Source of the DNA: a virus
Direction: 5' to 3' (one strand)
DNA: 21,999 nt
IMG/VR virus record: IMGVR_UViG_3300014720_003904
Coordinates: 1-21,999 of that record
The notes below the pieces were generated by a model that was given only the letters and a program-made list of their open reading frames with translations, had not been told where the DNA came from and ran no database searches. A program made the translations under genes and the position numbers. This document shows positions 1 to 6,647 of this stretch, in pieces; the stretch's first letter is position 1, and every line of letters begins with the position of its first letter.

Positions 1-42
1 ACCACTACCACTACCACTACCACTACTACTACCACTACCACG
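1..42 (+). repeat. ACC/ACT microsatellite encoding poly-threonine
   Basis: A run of alternating ACC and ACT codons at the extreme left edge encodes 13 consecutive threonines, extended to 14 by the following ACG. It probably continues beyond the window. Such a codon-level microsatellite can change length by slippage without a frameshift. Confidence 0.9.
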
Positions 43-1713
43 GTCGCCCCTGACACTACTCAAGCCACGAGTCCACCCCAAACGAACCCCCCTTACGTGC
101 CTCCCGTCGTAGAGACGACAGTACCAGCACCGCCCACGGCGACAACAACAACAATTCCAGAAGAATCCACCGAAACGACGCCTCCTGAAGAAACATCACC
201 TGAAACCGAAGAGCCGTCCACGACAGCCCCAGAAGAGCCGGTACCAGTAGAAACAACCCTACCCCCAGTTGAAGAAGAGACCACAGAACCCGAAGAGGAA
301 GAAGAAGTAGGTCCACCAACCACATTCCCTCAGCCTACCGAGGTTGCCGACGTTTTCGACGAGTTGCCGGAGAACGCATCCGCGGAAGAGTTCGCCGAAA
401 TCATTGAGGAAATTGACTTCACGGAAGTCACCGATGAGGACCTGGCCGGGGTGATTGATTCCGTGTTCGACGAGTTGACCGAGGCATCCGAGTTGACCGA
501 GGTGCTGGAGACCTTCGTCGACGCCGACCTGACCGACGAGCAACTTGAGACGGTGCTTGACAAGGCGTTCGAGGACATCTCCGACGCCGAACAAGTCACG
601 GAAGTCCTGGTCTCGCTTCTGTCGAAGGACCTTGACGACGAAAAACTCGAGGCGGTAATGGAAGCCGTGTTCAACGAAAGTGCATCCGTGGACGAGATGG
701 GGGCCGTGGTGACGGAACTGCTCGACGGCGAACTTTCAGGCGAAGAACTCGTGGCCGTGTTCGACGCGGTGTTCGACGATGACCTTTCCGATTCGGAGAC
801 CATCGCATTGGCCGAGGAAGTCCTCAAGGGCGAGCTGGACGCGGAAGAATTTGGAACGGTCATTGATGCCATCTTTGACGAGGTGGTGACCGACGAGGTC
901 TTGATTGAAACGTTCACCGCCGTTTTGGAGACGGAACTTGACGCGGAGAAGTTCGAGGCGGTGGTGGACGTCCTTGGGTCGGAGGTCATATCAAAGGAGC
1001 AGGTTTCCGAGGTCGTCACATTGATCATTGGGCAGGAGGGTGGGGTTGATTCGGGACAGGCAACAGAACTCGCCACAAGCGAGAAGGTGCTGGAGAGCAT
1101 TGACGGCGAACAAGCAACGGAAGTGTTTGATGCCGTGGTTGCGTCAGAGGTGTCGCCAGAGGATGGGCTAGAGATAGTCATTGCCGTCCAAGATGCGCCT
1201 TTAGAGGTCAAGGAAGCATTCGAAGAAGAAATAAATGTATTTGCTGGCGTGTTTGACAACTATGTCGCTTTGGGTTCCGAAATTGATGTTGGCGACCGCC
1301 GAACCGTTATTGCTGTGAGCGTCGTCACCGGCACGGTGGCTCTCAGTGCCGCTTCCGGGGCTTCGCCCGCCCCGAGCGGCGGGGGCCCGACCGGCCCGAC
1401 CGGTCCGACCGGCGCGAACGACGCGGCGCGCAGGGAGGACGAAGAGGAGGAGCCAGCCGGAGAACTGGCGGGTGACGGAGTAGAATGGGTCAGGAATATT
1501 CGCATATTTAAGTATGAGCACGGAGTTAAGAAGTTGGACTGGAATGCTTTTTTCAAAAAATTCTTGCTGGGGATATTCAACGCAGGTTGGACTATCTCCG
1601 GTGCGATCATTCTCTACCTGACCCTCTCGGGCACCCTGCAAAAAGTCGCAGGTATCGCCTCTTTTGTGGCTTTTTCCATGGCGATGTACGTCCACATGAA
1701 AGAACCCGAGTAG
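1..1713 (+). CDS. Acidic 34-residue-repeat membrane protein, 5' end outside window
   Basis: The frame is open to the left edge, so the true start lies upstream; the GTG at 97 is only the first start-like codon in view. The visible 570 residues begin with 14 threonines, then a Thr/Pro/Glu-rich linker. Six head-to-tail acidic helical repeats of exactly 34 residues follow (bases 424-1035), each starting like ELxxEExxxVxDxxF. The C-terminal third has a hydrophobic segment (VIAVSVVTGTVALSA), a GPTGPTGPTG stretch, a very acidic patch, and two probable membrane helices near the end (LLGIFNAGWTISGAIILYL and VAGIASFVAFSMAMYV). I do not recognise a family. The layout (disordered Thr/Pro stalk, elongated helical rod, membrane anchor) suggests a cell-surface or envelope role. 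Lying just before the endolysin, it could belong to the lysis or late module. Function is unknown. Confidence 0.85.
   Translation, partial: TTTTTTTTTTTTTTVAPDTTQATSPPQTNPPYVPPVVETTVPAPPTATTTTIPEESTETTPPEETSPETEEPSTTAPEEPVPVETTLPPVEEETTEPEEEEEVGPPTTFPQPTEVADVFDELPENASAEEFAEIIEEIDFTEVTDEDLAGVIDSVFDELTEASELTEVLETFVDADLTDEQLETVLDKAFEDISDAEQVTEVLVSLLSKDLDDEKLEAVMEAVFNESASVDEMGAVVTELLDGELSGEELVAVFDAVFDDDLSDSETIALAEEVLKGELDAEEFGTVIDAIFDEVVTDEVLIETFTAVLETELDAEKFEAVVDVLGSEVISKEQVSEVVTLIIGQEGGVDSGQATELATSEKVLESIDGEQATEVFDAVVASEVSPEDGLEIVIAVQDAPLEVKEAFEEEINVFAGVFDNYVALGSEIDVGDRRTVIAVSVVTGTVALSAASGASPAPSGGGPTGPTGPTGANDAARREDEEEEPAGELAGDGVEWVRNIRIFKYEHGVKKLDWNAFFKKFLLGIFNAGWTISGAIILYLTLSGTLQKVAGIASFVAFSMAMYVHMKEPE
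424..1035 (+). repeat. Six in-frame 102-bp coding repeats
   Basis: Units begin at 424, 526, 628, 730, 832 and 934. Each is 34 codons and begins with an acidic-Leu or acidic-Val pair followed by an acidic helix (for example DLTDEQLETV, DLDDEKLEAV, ELSGEELVAV, ELDAEEFGTV). DNA identity between units is modest while the amino-acid pattern is kept, so the array is old and held by protein selection. The sixth unit is the most diverged. Unit length is identical throughout, with no indels. Confidence 0.85.
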
Positions 1714-1726
1714 CCATTTAGTAAAA

Positions 1727-1743
1727 GCGCATTTTTTTTGCGC
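1727..1743 (+). terminator. Possible hairpin with T-rich loop after repeat-protein gene
   Basis: GCGCA at 1727-1731 pairs with TGCGC at 1739-1743 around a loop of seven T. It lies 13 bases after the stop of the repeat-protein gene. There is no U-tract downstream on the plus strand, so it is an atypical terminator at best and may instead be a processing or regulatory hairpin. Confidence 0.25.
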
Positions 1744-1765
1744 ACTATTATTGATGTACAATTTT

Positions 1766-1797
1766 GGTGCCCCACAAGGGCGTGCTTTGGAGGCACC
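1766..1797 (+). promoter_or_regulatory. Inverted repeat overlapping endolysin ribosome-binding site
   Basis: GGTGCC at 1766-1771 is complementary to GGCACC at 1792-1797, immediately before the endolysin ATG. The ribosome-binding site GGAGG (1789-1793) overlaps the 3' arm, so folding would hide it. This is a plausible translational brake on lysis timing, inferred only from the pairing. Confidence 0.35.
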
Positions 1798-2643
1798 ATG
1801 TCGAAAGTTGAATGGAACATCATAGTCCCCGTCAAGCAGCCTGCCGACCTCAAGGGCGTGCAACCAGGCAAACTCCCAGAATCCCTGCTCCGGCCCGCAG
1901 CGGGCGGCGGCAAGCTTCACTGGCTTACGGCAGCAGCATGGGCCGCAATGGTCGAAGCAGCGAAGGCTGATGGCATTGAACTTAAGCCAGTTTCAGCTGG
2001 CGACACATACAGAACATACGAGTCGCAGCTGACAGCCTTCAAACAAAGATACACGGATGTTCCCAACGGCAACCAGACGCGCACGTTTGAAGGAAAGAAG
2101 TGGTACAAAAAGGACCCGAAACTGGCGAGCCTCGCTGCGCCAGGGACCTCTCAGCACAACACGGGATTGGCCATTGATGTCCACACAGCTGGTGAACCAA
2201 AGCGCCTCAAGTGGCTGATTGGCAACGTTCGCAAGTTCGGTTTTAGCTGGGAAGTTGTTCCAGAGGAACCATGGCACCTGCGGTACACCGAGGGTGATAA
2301 CCCACCTGCAGCAGTCGCTGAATGGATGGCGAAGAACAATGTGCAGAGGCCATCGGGCGCCCCAGTCACATCACCTGGCGCTCCGGCTATCAATCTTGCC
2401 GTCGCTCCACCGACTAGCGCACACAAGGACGACGGTGGAGACCTGGACCCAGGCGACAGCGGTCCACGAGTAACAAAACTCCAAGAAGAACTCGCTGAGC
2501 GTGGTTTCTATAAGGGCACACCGGACGGCCAGTTCGGCCCGAAGACGGTGGCGGCGGTCATCGCCTACAAGAAGTCCAAGAACTTCGGCGAAGGCCCGAA
2601 GGCGGGCAAGCGCGTTCTTGATGATTTGGGCATAGGGCTATGA
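1798..2643 (+). CDS. Endolysin: VanY-type D-Ala-D-Ala peptidase plus peptidoglycan-binding domain
   Basis: A 281-residue peptidoglycan hydrolase. Residues about 40-175 form an M15 (VanY/DacB-like) zinc peptidase: SQHNTGLAIDVH (118-129) carries the SxHxxGxAxD motif with zinc ligands H120 and D127, and EEPWH (156-160) supplies the catalytic Glu region and third ligand H160. After a Pro/Ala/Thr-rich linker, residues about 217-262 match a PG_binding_1 repeat (GDSGPRVTKLQEEL, DGQFGPKTVAAV). I chose the ATG at 1798 because GGAGG sits five bases upstream; the frame is open further left but has no better start. There is no signal peptide, so it would be released by a holin, and several small membrane-protein genes follow directly. 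The family cleaves stem-peptide bonds in the cell wall at the end of infection. Its stop overlaps the next start (ATGA). Confidence 0.92.
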   Translation: MSKVEWNIIVPVKQPADLKGVQPGKLPESLLRPAAGGGKLHWLTAAAWAAMVEAAKADGIELKPVSAGDTYRTYESQLTAFKQRYTDVPNGNQTRTFEGKKWYKKDPKLASLAAPGTSQHNTGLAIDVHTAGEPKRLKWLIGNVRKFGFSWEVVPEEPWHLRYTEGDNPPAAVAEWMAKNNVQRPSGAPVTSPGAPAINLAVAPPTSAHKDDGGDLDPGDSGPRVTKLQEELAERGFYKGTPDGQFGPKTVAAVIAYKKSKNFGEGPKAGKRVLDDLGIGL

Positions 2644-2765
2644 GCAAATACTCACAGGGCGAGCCCACGGTCAAGGAGGTCCGCAACGCGGAGTTCATCA
2701 AGTCAATCATCGTGGGGCAACCGAACTCGTCGGCGAAACCTCGGAAGAAATCCAGGAAGAAGTAG
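2640..2765 (+). CDS. Small basic hypothetical protein (41 aa)
   Basis: The ATG overlaps the endolysin stop (ATGA), a layout typical of translational coupling. The 41-residue product ends in a strongly basic tail (PRKKSRKK). I recognise no family. Its position between endolysin and holin-like genes suggests an accessory late or lysis protein, or a small nucleic-acid-binding peptide. Confidence 0.6.
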   Translation: MSKYSQGEPTVKEVRNAEFIKSIIVGQPNSSAKPRKKSRKK

Positions 2766-2772
2766 TTTTGCG

Positions 2773-3012
2773 ATGGACGCTACATGGGCAGCCGTTGTCA
2801 CCGGGGCATTCGGGTTGCTGATGTTCCTGGTCGAGAAAAGTCGCCGGGAAAACGTCCGCGACCACGGCGTCGTACACGAACAACTCCGGGACCTGAAAGC
2901 AGACATCGCGGATATTGACGCCGATATAAATGTTGTCGAAAAGAAAATTGACGGTCACCTGAACGACCATCTAAACAATTTTTCCCAAAGAAGAGTGAAA
3001 AATGAAAAATAA
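2773..3012 (+). CDS. Holin-like membrane protein with coiled-coil tail
   Basis: A 79-residue protein with one N-terminal membrane helix (residues about 5-20, AAVVTGAFGLLMFLV) followed by a charged, heptad-patterned segment (LRDLKADIADIDADINVVEKK) likely to form a coiled coil. This architecture resembles small actinophage membrane proteins (the DUF2746-like group) found next to endolysins and called holins or holin partners. Its end overlaps the next gene by 11 bases, so the two are probably made together. A single membrane helix with a cytoplasmic coiled coil could also indicate an antiholin or scaffold; sequence alone cannot decide. Confidence 0.75.
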   Translation: MDATWAAVVTGAFGLLMFLVEKSRRENVRDHGVVHEQLRDLKADIADIDADINVVEKKIDGHLNDHLNNFSQRRVKNEK

Positions 3013-3277
3013 AGATTTATTCATCAATGTCCTTCTTAGAATTCTTGCTACTTTCGCCGCATCTGGTCTTGGTGTTATCGGCGCAGGCACAATTGCGGGC
3101 GTGCCCGTGCTCAAGGCCGTCTTCATGGCTGGAATTGCAGGGGTTGCAGTAGTCGTAGAGGGTTTGTCTCGCGCCTTCCTTGAGGACGGCAAGTTGAGCA
3201 ACGCGGAGATAAACGAAGTTTTCAATAAGGTAGACAAAAAATCGCCAGCGAAGGCTAAGGCGAATCAAGCGGATTAG
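3002..3277 (+). CDS. Probable phage holin, two membrane helices
   Basis: A 91-residue protein with two hydrophobic segments: residues about 8-29 (INVLLRILATFAASGLGVIG) and 35-55 (VLKAVFMAGIAGVAVVVEG). An acidic stretch and a Lys/Ala tail (KKSPAKAKANQAD) follow. Size, two-helix topology, charged C-terminus and position after the endolysin fit a class II holin that permeabilises the inner membrane. The gene starts inside the 3' end of the preceding gene. It is assigned by topology and context; there is no catalytic motif to confirm it. Confidence 0.75.
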   Translation: MKNKDLFINVLLRILATFAASGLGVIGAGTIAGVPVLKAVFMAGIAGVAVVVEGLSRAFLEDGKLSNAEINEVFNKVDKKSPAKAKANQAD

Positions 3278-3301
3278 CCCTCAGAACGAACGAGTGAAAA
3301 A

Positions 3302-3502
3302 GTGAATCACGACCACCTTCCAACAACAGCAGGGTTTCCTCTTACCGAGATGGAGATTATGTGGATTCTCATGGTTGTTATGTTTGCGTGGAATTTTGTT
3401 ATGACGTACCAACATCGCACACTAAAGAAAAAAACAGACTGCTCTTGTGGGCGCGTAGGTGATAGCAATCCAGCGAAAGCAAAGGCTGGCGATGCGAGGT
3501 AA
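3302..3502 (+). CDS. Small single-pass membrane protein
   Basis: A 66-residue product from a GTG start, with one membrane helix (residues about 19-38, MWILMVVMFAWNFVMTYQ), a cytoplasmic lysine stretch, two cysteines (CSC) and a C-terminal AKAKAG tail resembling that of the preceding holin-like protein (PAKAKA in both). An in-frame ATG at 3350 is an alternative start. The shared tail motif suggests the two membrane proteins work together in the lysis cassette or arose by partial duplication. Exact function is unknown. Confidence 0.6.
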   Translation: MNHDHLPTTAGFPLTEMEIMWILMVVMFAWNFVMTYQHRTLKKKTDCSCGRVGDSNPAKAKAGDAR

Positions 3503-3617
3503 CCACGAAAAGTCTGAGTGCCAGTGTGCACATTGCGGTTGTGAAACTCGGTGCGTGGACGATTGTCCTTGCAGCGAATTAATGGGTGCCAGCGCATGCA
3601 CGAGCGAACACGATTAA
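3492..3617 (+). CDS. Cys-rich 41-aa peptide, metallothionein-like spacing
   Basis: A short gene starting with ATG inside the preceding gene and ending inside the following one. The 41-residue product packs eight cysteines into residues 10-27 (CQCAHCGCETRCVDDCPC), with CxC and CxxC pairs, plus a ninth at residue 36. This spacing suits binding of zinc or another soft metal and resembles bacterial metallothionein or a compact zinc knuckle. The reading frame overlaps real genes at both ends, which lowers certainty. The density of paired cysteines is hard to explain by chance. Confidence 0.55.
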   Translation: MRGNHEKSECQCAHCGCETRCVDDCPCSELMGASACTSEHD

Positions 3618-3805
3618 TCAAACTGCTTCCAATCATGCTGATTGCGGCTTCGGCTTGTGGTTACGACGGTTCTTACCGCTACTCGTGCCAAGACCCCGCA
3701 AACTGGGGAACCAAGGAATGCGAGCCACCAATCTGCGAGGTGGACGGAAACTGCACAAAAACACTACTGGGCTTTGACCCGACGGAGACAACAGATGATA
3801 AGTAA
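3596..3805 (+). CDS. Small putative lipoprotein
   Basis: A 69-residue product from the ATG at 3596. A basic start (HERTRLIK) and hydrophobic stretch (LLPIMLIAASA) end at a cysteine (residue 21), a weak lipobox. The mature part has four more cysteines and a distinctive body (CGYDGSYRY, DPANWGTKECEPPIC). I recall similar small CGYDGSYRY-type lipoproteins in environmental phages without known function. Its place among membrane and holin-like genes suggests a role at the cell envelope during lysis. An in-frame start further upstream (3551) exists but would put a non-signal-like extension on the protein. Confidence 0.65.
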   Translation: MHERTRLIKLLPIMLIAASACGYDGSYRYSCQDPANWGTKECEPPICEVDGNCTKTLLGFDPTETTDDK

Positions 3806-4103
3806 ATCAAATAACCGCCCGCGTCTCACGGCTGACGAACTTGACGCACGACTGAAGTTCGTTATTGGCTGTATTCTTGGCTTTGTCCTTCTGATTACTA
3901 CGGTTGGTGTCCTTTGGGCGCTCGTGTTTGTTACTCAACCAATTGGCGCTCAAGCAGAGAACGACAAGATGTTCTTTGGCGTGCTGTCCAGCGTCGCCAC
4001 CTTCATCACGGGGACGCTCGCCGGGATCATGATCTCGACCGGGCGAAACAAGGATGAAAGCGCTGATCTGGAACTGCTGAACGATGACCTTGACGAGGAG
4101 TAA
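3795..4103 (+). CDS. Two-helix membrane protein, unknown
   Basis: A 102-residue protein with two membrane helices: residues about 22-46 (FVIGCILGFVLLITTVGVLW) and about 58-80 (MFFGVLSSVATFITGTLAGI). A basic N-terminus and very acidic C-terminus (ESADLELLNDDLDEE) flank them. The start overlaps the end of the lipoprotein gene. The topology could suit a holin, antiholin or small superinfection-exclusion protein. It closes the run of envelope genes begun by the endolysin. Confidence 0.7.
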   Translation: MISKSNNRPRLTADELDARLKFVIGCILGFVLLITTVGVLWALVFVTQPIGAQAENDKMFFGVLSSVATFITGTLAGIMISTGRNKDESADLELLNDDLDEE

Positions 4104-4114
4104 TATCGCCGACG

Positions 4115-4219
4115 ATGGACGAGGAGCCCAACATCTACGACCCCGAGGACAGGGAGGGGTTCGTCTACGATCCCGAGGTGGCCAGTCGACGATTTTGGGA
4201 AAATGAAAGTCTGGATTGA
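4115..4219 (+). CDS. Acidic 34-aa peptide upstream of ferredoxin
   Basis: An ATG-initiated ORF of 34 codons sits between the membrane-protein gene and ferredoxin and overlaps the ferredoxin start by 17 bases. The product is acidic and Tyr/Pro-rich, with a repeated YDPE pattern (NIYDPEDREG, FVYDPEVAS). It could be a real small protein or a leader coupling ferredoxin translation. No family is recognised. Confidence 0.4.
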   Translation: MDEEPNIYDPEDREGFVYDPEVASRRFWENESLD

Positions 4220-4448
4220 CCAGGACCTATGTACTGGAGATGGCCTCTGCGCGGAAATCGCCCCCGATGTGTTCGTCATGCTGGAGGATGGTTTGGCGTA
4301 CGTGCAGGAGAATGGGAAGATATTTTCGAAAGCGCGCGGCAACCCAGAAGGCGCCGCCGGCACGGCTTCCTTCGCCGACGACAGGCTTGACGACGTGGTC
4401 TCAGCCGCCGAGGACTGCCCCGGCGAGTGCATATTCATTGAGCTGTGA
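4203..4448 (+). CDS. 3Fe-4S type ferredoxin
   Basis: An 81-residue small electron carrier. CTGDGLC (residues 10-16) and CPGEC (72-76) match the actinobacterial ferredoxins that carry a 3Fe-4S cluster and usually feed electrons to cytochromes P450 or other oxygenases. The surrounding APDVFVML and AAEDCPGECI are typical of that group. It is longer than the usual 62-66 residues because of about 18 extra residues between the two cysteine motifs (GKIFSKARGNPEGAAG). I recall the same insertion in environmental actinobacterial homologues. No reductase partner is seen nearby, so it probably plugs into host redox proteins. It could supply electrons during infection, but a link to the oxygenase at 12.6 kb or the reductase at 7.5-9.4 kb is speculation. 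Confidence 0.9.
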   Translation: MKVWIDQDLCTGDGLCAEIAPDVFVMLEDGLAYVQENGKIFSKARGNPEGAAGTASFADDRLDDVVSAAEDCPGECIFIEL

Positions 4449-4451
4449 TCT

Positions 4452-5063
4452 GTGGACCATTCGCCCGAGGTTGCGGCCTGGCTCGGTTGCGAGCGCGAGG
4501 ATCTCTGGGTATTTGACAAGCTCATAGTCGCAAGAATGGCGGGCCACGTTTGCGGGCCCCGCGGTGTGCCGGTCCCCGAGGCGGGGAACTACATGGTCAG
4601 GCCGACGTTGAACATCGAGGGCATGGGGGAAGGGGCGAGGATCGTGCGCCTTGAGCATTGCACGACAGAACTCCACCCCGGCGAGTTTTGGTGCGAGATC
4701 TTCGAGGGCGAGCACCTGAGCGTTGACTACAGGCGGTACGAACCGGTCCTGTCCGTCGTCGGCACCCGTCACCCCGTAGATTTTAGGCGTTTCTCGAAAT
4801 GGGAGGTCGCCGAGCACTCCCTCCCATTGCCGCAATTCATCGGGTACCTACCCCTGAGGTACGCAATACTGAACTGCGAGTTCATCGGGGGTAAGTTGAT
4901 CGAGATACACCTACGGGGAAACCCCGACTTTGCCCACGGCAACACGTCCGTGATCCCCTGGTGGGACGACGAGCCCGACCCGCGACCAAACGGCTACAGG
5001 TACATAGACGACGAGGGGACCGAACTGCAGGGTGGTCGCCGAAGGGGCATTTGGGTCAGATAA
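4452..5063 (+). CDS. Conserved phage protein with ATP-grasp-like features
   Basis: A 203-residue protein from a GTG four bases after the ferredoxin stop. It resembles a group of hypothetical proteins I recall from marine myoviruses (LWVFDKLIVARMAGHVCGP, YMVRPTLNIEGMG, FWCEIFEGEHLSVDY, EIHLRGNPDF). The order of a lysine-containing VRP segment, a glutamate followed by GxHLSVDY, and a late EIHxRxNP motif is reminiscent of ATP-grasp enzymes, where those places bind ATP and metal. That similarity is my inference from motif order; the protein is shorter than a full ATP-grasp domain. If correct it would be an ATP-dependent ligase-type enzyme; otherwise function is unknown. Confidence 0.75.
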   Translation: MDHSPEVAAWLGCEREDLWVFDKLIVARMAGHVCGPRGVPVPEAGNYMVRPTLNIEGMGEGARIVRLEHCTTELHPGEFWCEIFEGEHLSVDYRRYEPVLSVVGTRHPVDFRRFSKWEVAEHSLPLPQFIGYLPLRYAILNCEFIGGKLIEIHLRGNPDFAHGNTSVIPWWDDEPDPRPNGYRYIDDEGTELQGGRRRGIWVR

Positions 5064-5102
5064 AACCTCGGCGGGCGACGTGCCCGAGCCACGAGGCAAA
5101 CC

Positions 5103-5579
5103 GTGGCAGAGACGGAACTGAGTCAATTTTACAACAATCCTGCCTACCCTGCGGTTTTCTTCCCCAAACTAGACTTGGAGTGGCTCGCACCGCTCAAAAA
5201 AGACCCTCCTTTTTCAAATTTATCTGGAGATTCAATGGTTGAACAAGTGATGAAATGGCACGAGGACGGCCATTCCTTCCGCGTCGTGATCGACAAGTCC
5301 ACCTTGCAGATAGTGGATTTCCACTGCCCCCACCGGGTCGAGGAATCCCCCGCCTGCCGGATGAACGACGAATGCGCGGTCGAGCGTTTCGTGATGGAAT
5401 ACGGCTTTGACTGCAACGTGGGGGTGGCCCCAATAGACGGAACAATGGAGATCGCGTGGACGCTTGTCGGCGACGCCAAGGACTACGCGACATGCCAAGT
5501 GTGGATTATCCCCACGACGGACGAGTTTTTTGCGGCGTGGGCGAACAGCCAGAAAGCGGAGTTGCAATCCGAGGGCTAG
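5103..5579 (+). CDS. Hypothetical protein (158 aa)
   Basis: Starts at GTG 5103 with a GAGG ribosome-binding site upstream. The product is soluble, slightly acidic and aromatic-rich, with scattered cysteines and histidines (for example HCPHRVEESPAC near residues 74-85, possibly metal-binding). No membrane segment or known catalytic motif is visible. It lies between the ATP-grasp-like gene and a DNA-binding gene on the same strand and is probably co-transcribed with them. Confidence 0.7.
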   Translation: MAETELSQFYNNPAYPAVFFPKLDLEWLAPLKKDPPFSNLSGDSMVEQVMKWHEDGHSFRVVIDKSTLQIVDFHCPHRVEESPACRMNDECAVERFVMEYGFDCNVGVAPIDGTMEIAWTLVGDAKDYATCQVWIIPTTDEFFAAWANSQKAELQSEG

Positions 5580-5600
5580 ACGTCAACTAATCTTCGAATT

Positions 5601-5981
5601 ATGAACAAGTCGGAAATCAAATGGAAGAAATACTTATTAGCTCTCAAAGAATATGCTCAACTCAACGGGCACACGGCCGTGCCCGCCGACTTTGGGACGC
5701 AGGTCGACGGGTCGCCGCTAAAACTTGGGAACTGGGTCGGTTACATACGGTTGAGGGGAAGGACGGGCAGGCTCTCGCCGGCCCGAAGGTCAGATTTGGA
5801 GAGAATCCCGTGGTGGACCTGGGACGCCAGAAAGCCAGGCCCAAGGGGGAATCCCGCCCGCGATGCCGAGATTGCGGTTGCGAGGAGGGGCGGGCGAAGC
5901 CTACAATCGATTGCGATGGAATGGAATATATCAAGGCAACGGGTGCATCAAATCGTCAAAAACCAGGAGGTCTCGGCGTGA
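5601..5981 (+). CDS. Helicase-associated domain fused to sigma-70 region-4-like HTH
   Basis: A 126-residue predicted DNA-binding protein. Residues about 5-76 match the helicase-associated (HA) repeat: WKKYLLALKEYAQLNGHTAV, then LGNWVGYIRLR, LSPARRSDLERI and WWTWD. Residues about 98-121 (RSLQSIAMEWNISRQRVHQI) look like a sigma-70 region-4 or RNA polymerase sigma-like helix-turn-helix, with the RQRVHQI recognition helix. HA repeats normally sit in tandem behind helicases; a free-standing one joined to an HTH suggests a small transcription regulator or recruitment factor. The stop overlaps the next GTG start, so the two are translationally coupled. Confidence 0.8.
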   Translation: MNKSEIKWKKYLLALKEYAQLNGHTAVPADFGTQVDGSPLKLGNWVGYIRLRGRTGRLSPARRSDLERIPWWTWDARKPGPRGNPARDAEIAVARRGGRSLQSIAMEWNISRQRVHQIVKNQEVSA

Positions 5982-6175
5982 TCAAGTTCGTGTCGGGTCT
6001 AGGCGTCTCTTCTGGCTCCCTTGCGATCTGCCTTCAGGTCATCGCCTGGGTCATCCGGGCCGAGACTGGCGCCGAGATAAACGTTTCATGGTTCGGCTCC
6101 TATGTTGGATCGGCGGCGTTCCTGTTCGGCCTCGCCACGGTCAAGGCGATTTTTTCCCCAGCAAAGACCCACTAA
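5978..6175 (+). CDS. Small two-helix membrane protein
   Basis: A 65-residue product starting at GTG 5978, overlapping the previous stop (GTGA) with a perfect AGGAGG at 5965-5970, which fixes the start. Two hydrophobic stretches are present: SGSLAICLQVIAWVI and SYVGSAAFLFGLATVKAIF, joined by a short polar loop. There is no family assignment. It may be another holin-like or membrane-anchored accessory protein. Confidence 0.7.
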   Translation: MIKFVSGLGVSSGSLAICLQVIAWVIRAETGAEINVSWFGSYVGSAAFLFGLATVKAIFSPAKTH

Positions 6176-6206
6176 ATCGGGGACCCGGGCAGGGGGAAGT
6201 TCTCGG

Positions 6207-6647
6207 ATGAAAGTCAACAAGAAAAAGGCCCCCCAGCGAAAGGTCCTCGAGATCACCCGCACTGGCAAGTGGGGTTCCGTCGTCTACCTCCATGCCCTCG
6301 AATGCGGCCACATAGAGGAGAGAAAAAGGCCGGCGAGAACCGCCGTGGTCGCCTGCGCCAAGTGCGTGATGGCCGAGGATTTCGGACAGCAGACCCGGAA
6401 CCTCGTCAGGATGGGGGTCGGGTACGAGACGATCACCGAGATGGAGCTGACCCCCGACCCCATAGAAGTGTTGTTTTCGTCGTCGGAACGCAACATCGAG
6501 AGGATTAAGTCAAGAATCGCCGACATGCTGGGCATACATCCCGACGACGTGAGCGTCTTCGTGGAGCAAGACGAGAACATGCTCGTATCGGGTGCCACGG
6601 TGTTCCTGTCGGCTACCGACATCGCAAGGCTTTGCGAGAACCCCTAG
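6207..6647 (+). CDS. Hypothetical protein with CGH/CxxC zinc site
   Basis: A 146-residue protein from the ATG at 6207 after an AGGGGG ribosome-binding site. The N-terminal half has a basic head (KVNKKKAPQRK) and a probable zinc site formed by CGH (33-35) and CAKC (50-53). The C-terminal half looks like a compact alpha/beta domain (NIERIKSRIADMLGIHPDDV). It may bind nucleic acid. The last bases overlap the convergent lysozyme-like gene by four. Confidence 0.7.
   Translation: MKVNKKKAPQRKVLEITRTGKWGSVVYLHALECGHIEERKRPARTAVVACAKCVMAEDFGQQTRNLVRMGVGYETITEMELTPDPIEVLFSSSERNIERIKSRIADMLGIHPDDVSVFVEQDENMLVSGATVFLSATDIARLCENP

Noticed and set aside
330-1259. A 309-codon minus-strand Ser/Thr-rich ORF opposite the repeat protein
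   Set aside because: It mirrors the GAN/GTN codon bias of the plus-strand acidic repeats, and the plus frame has clear 34-residue periodicity.
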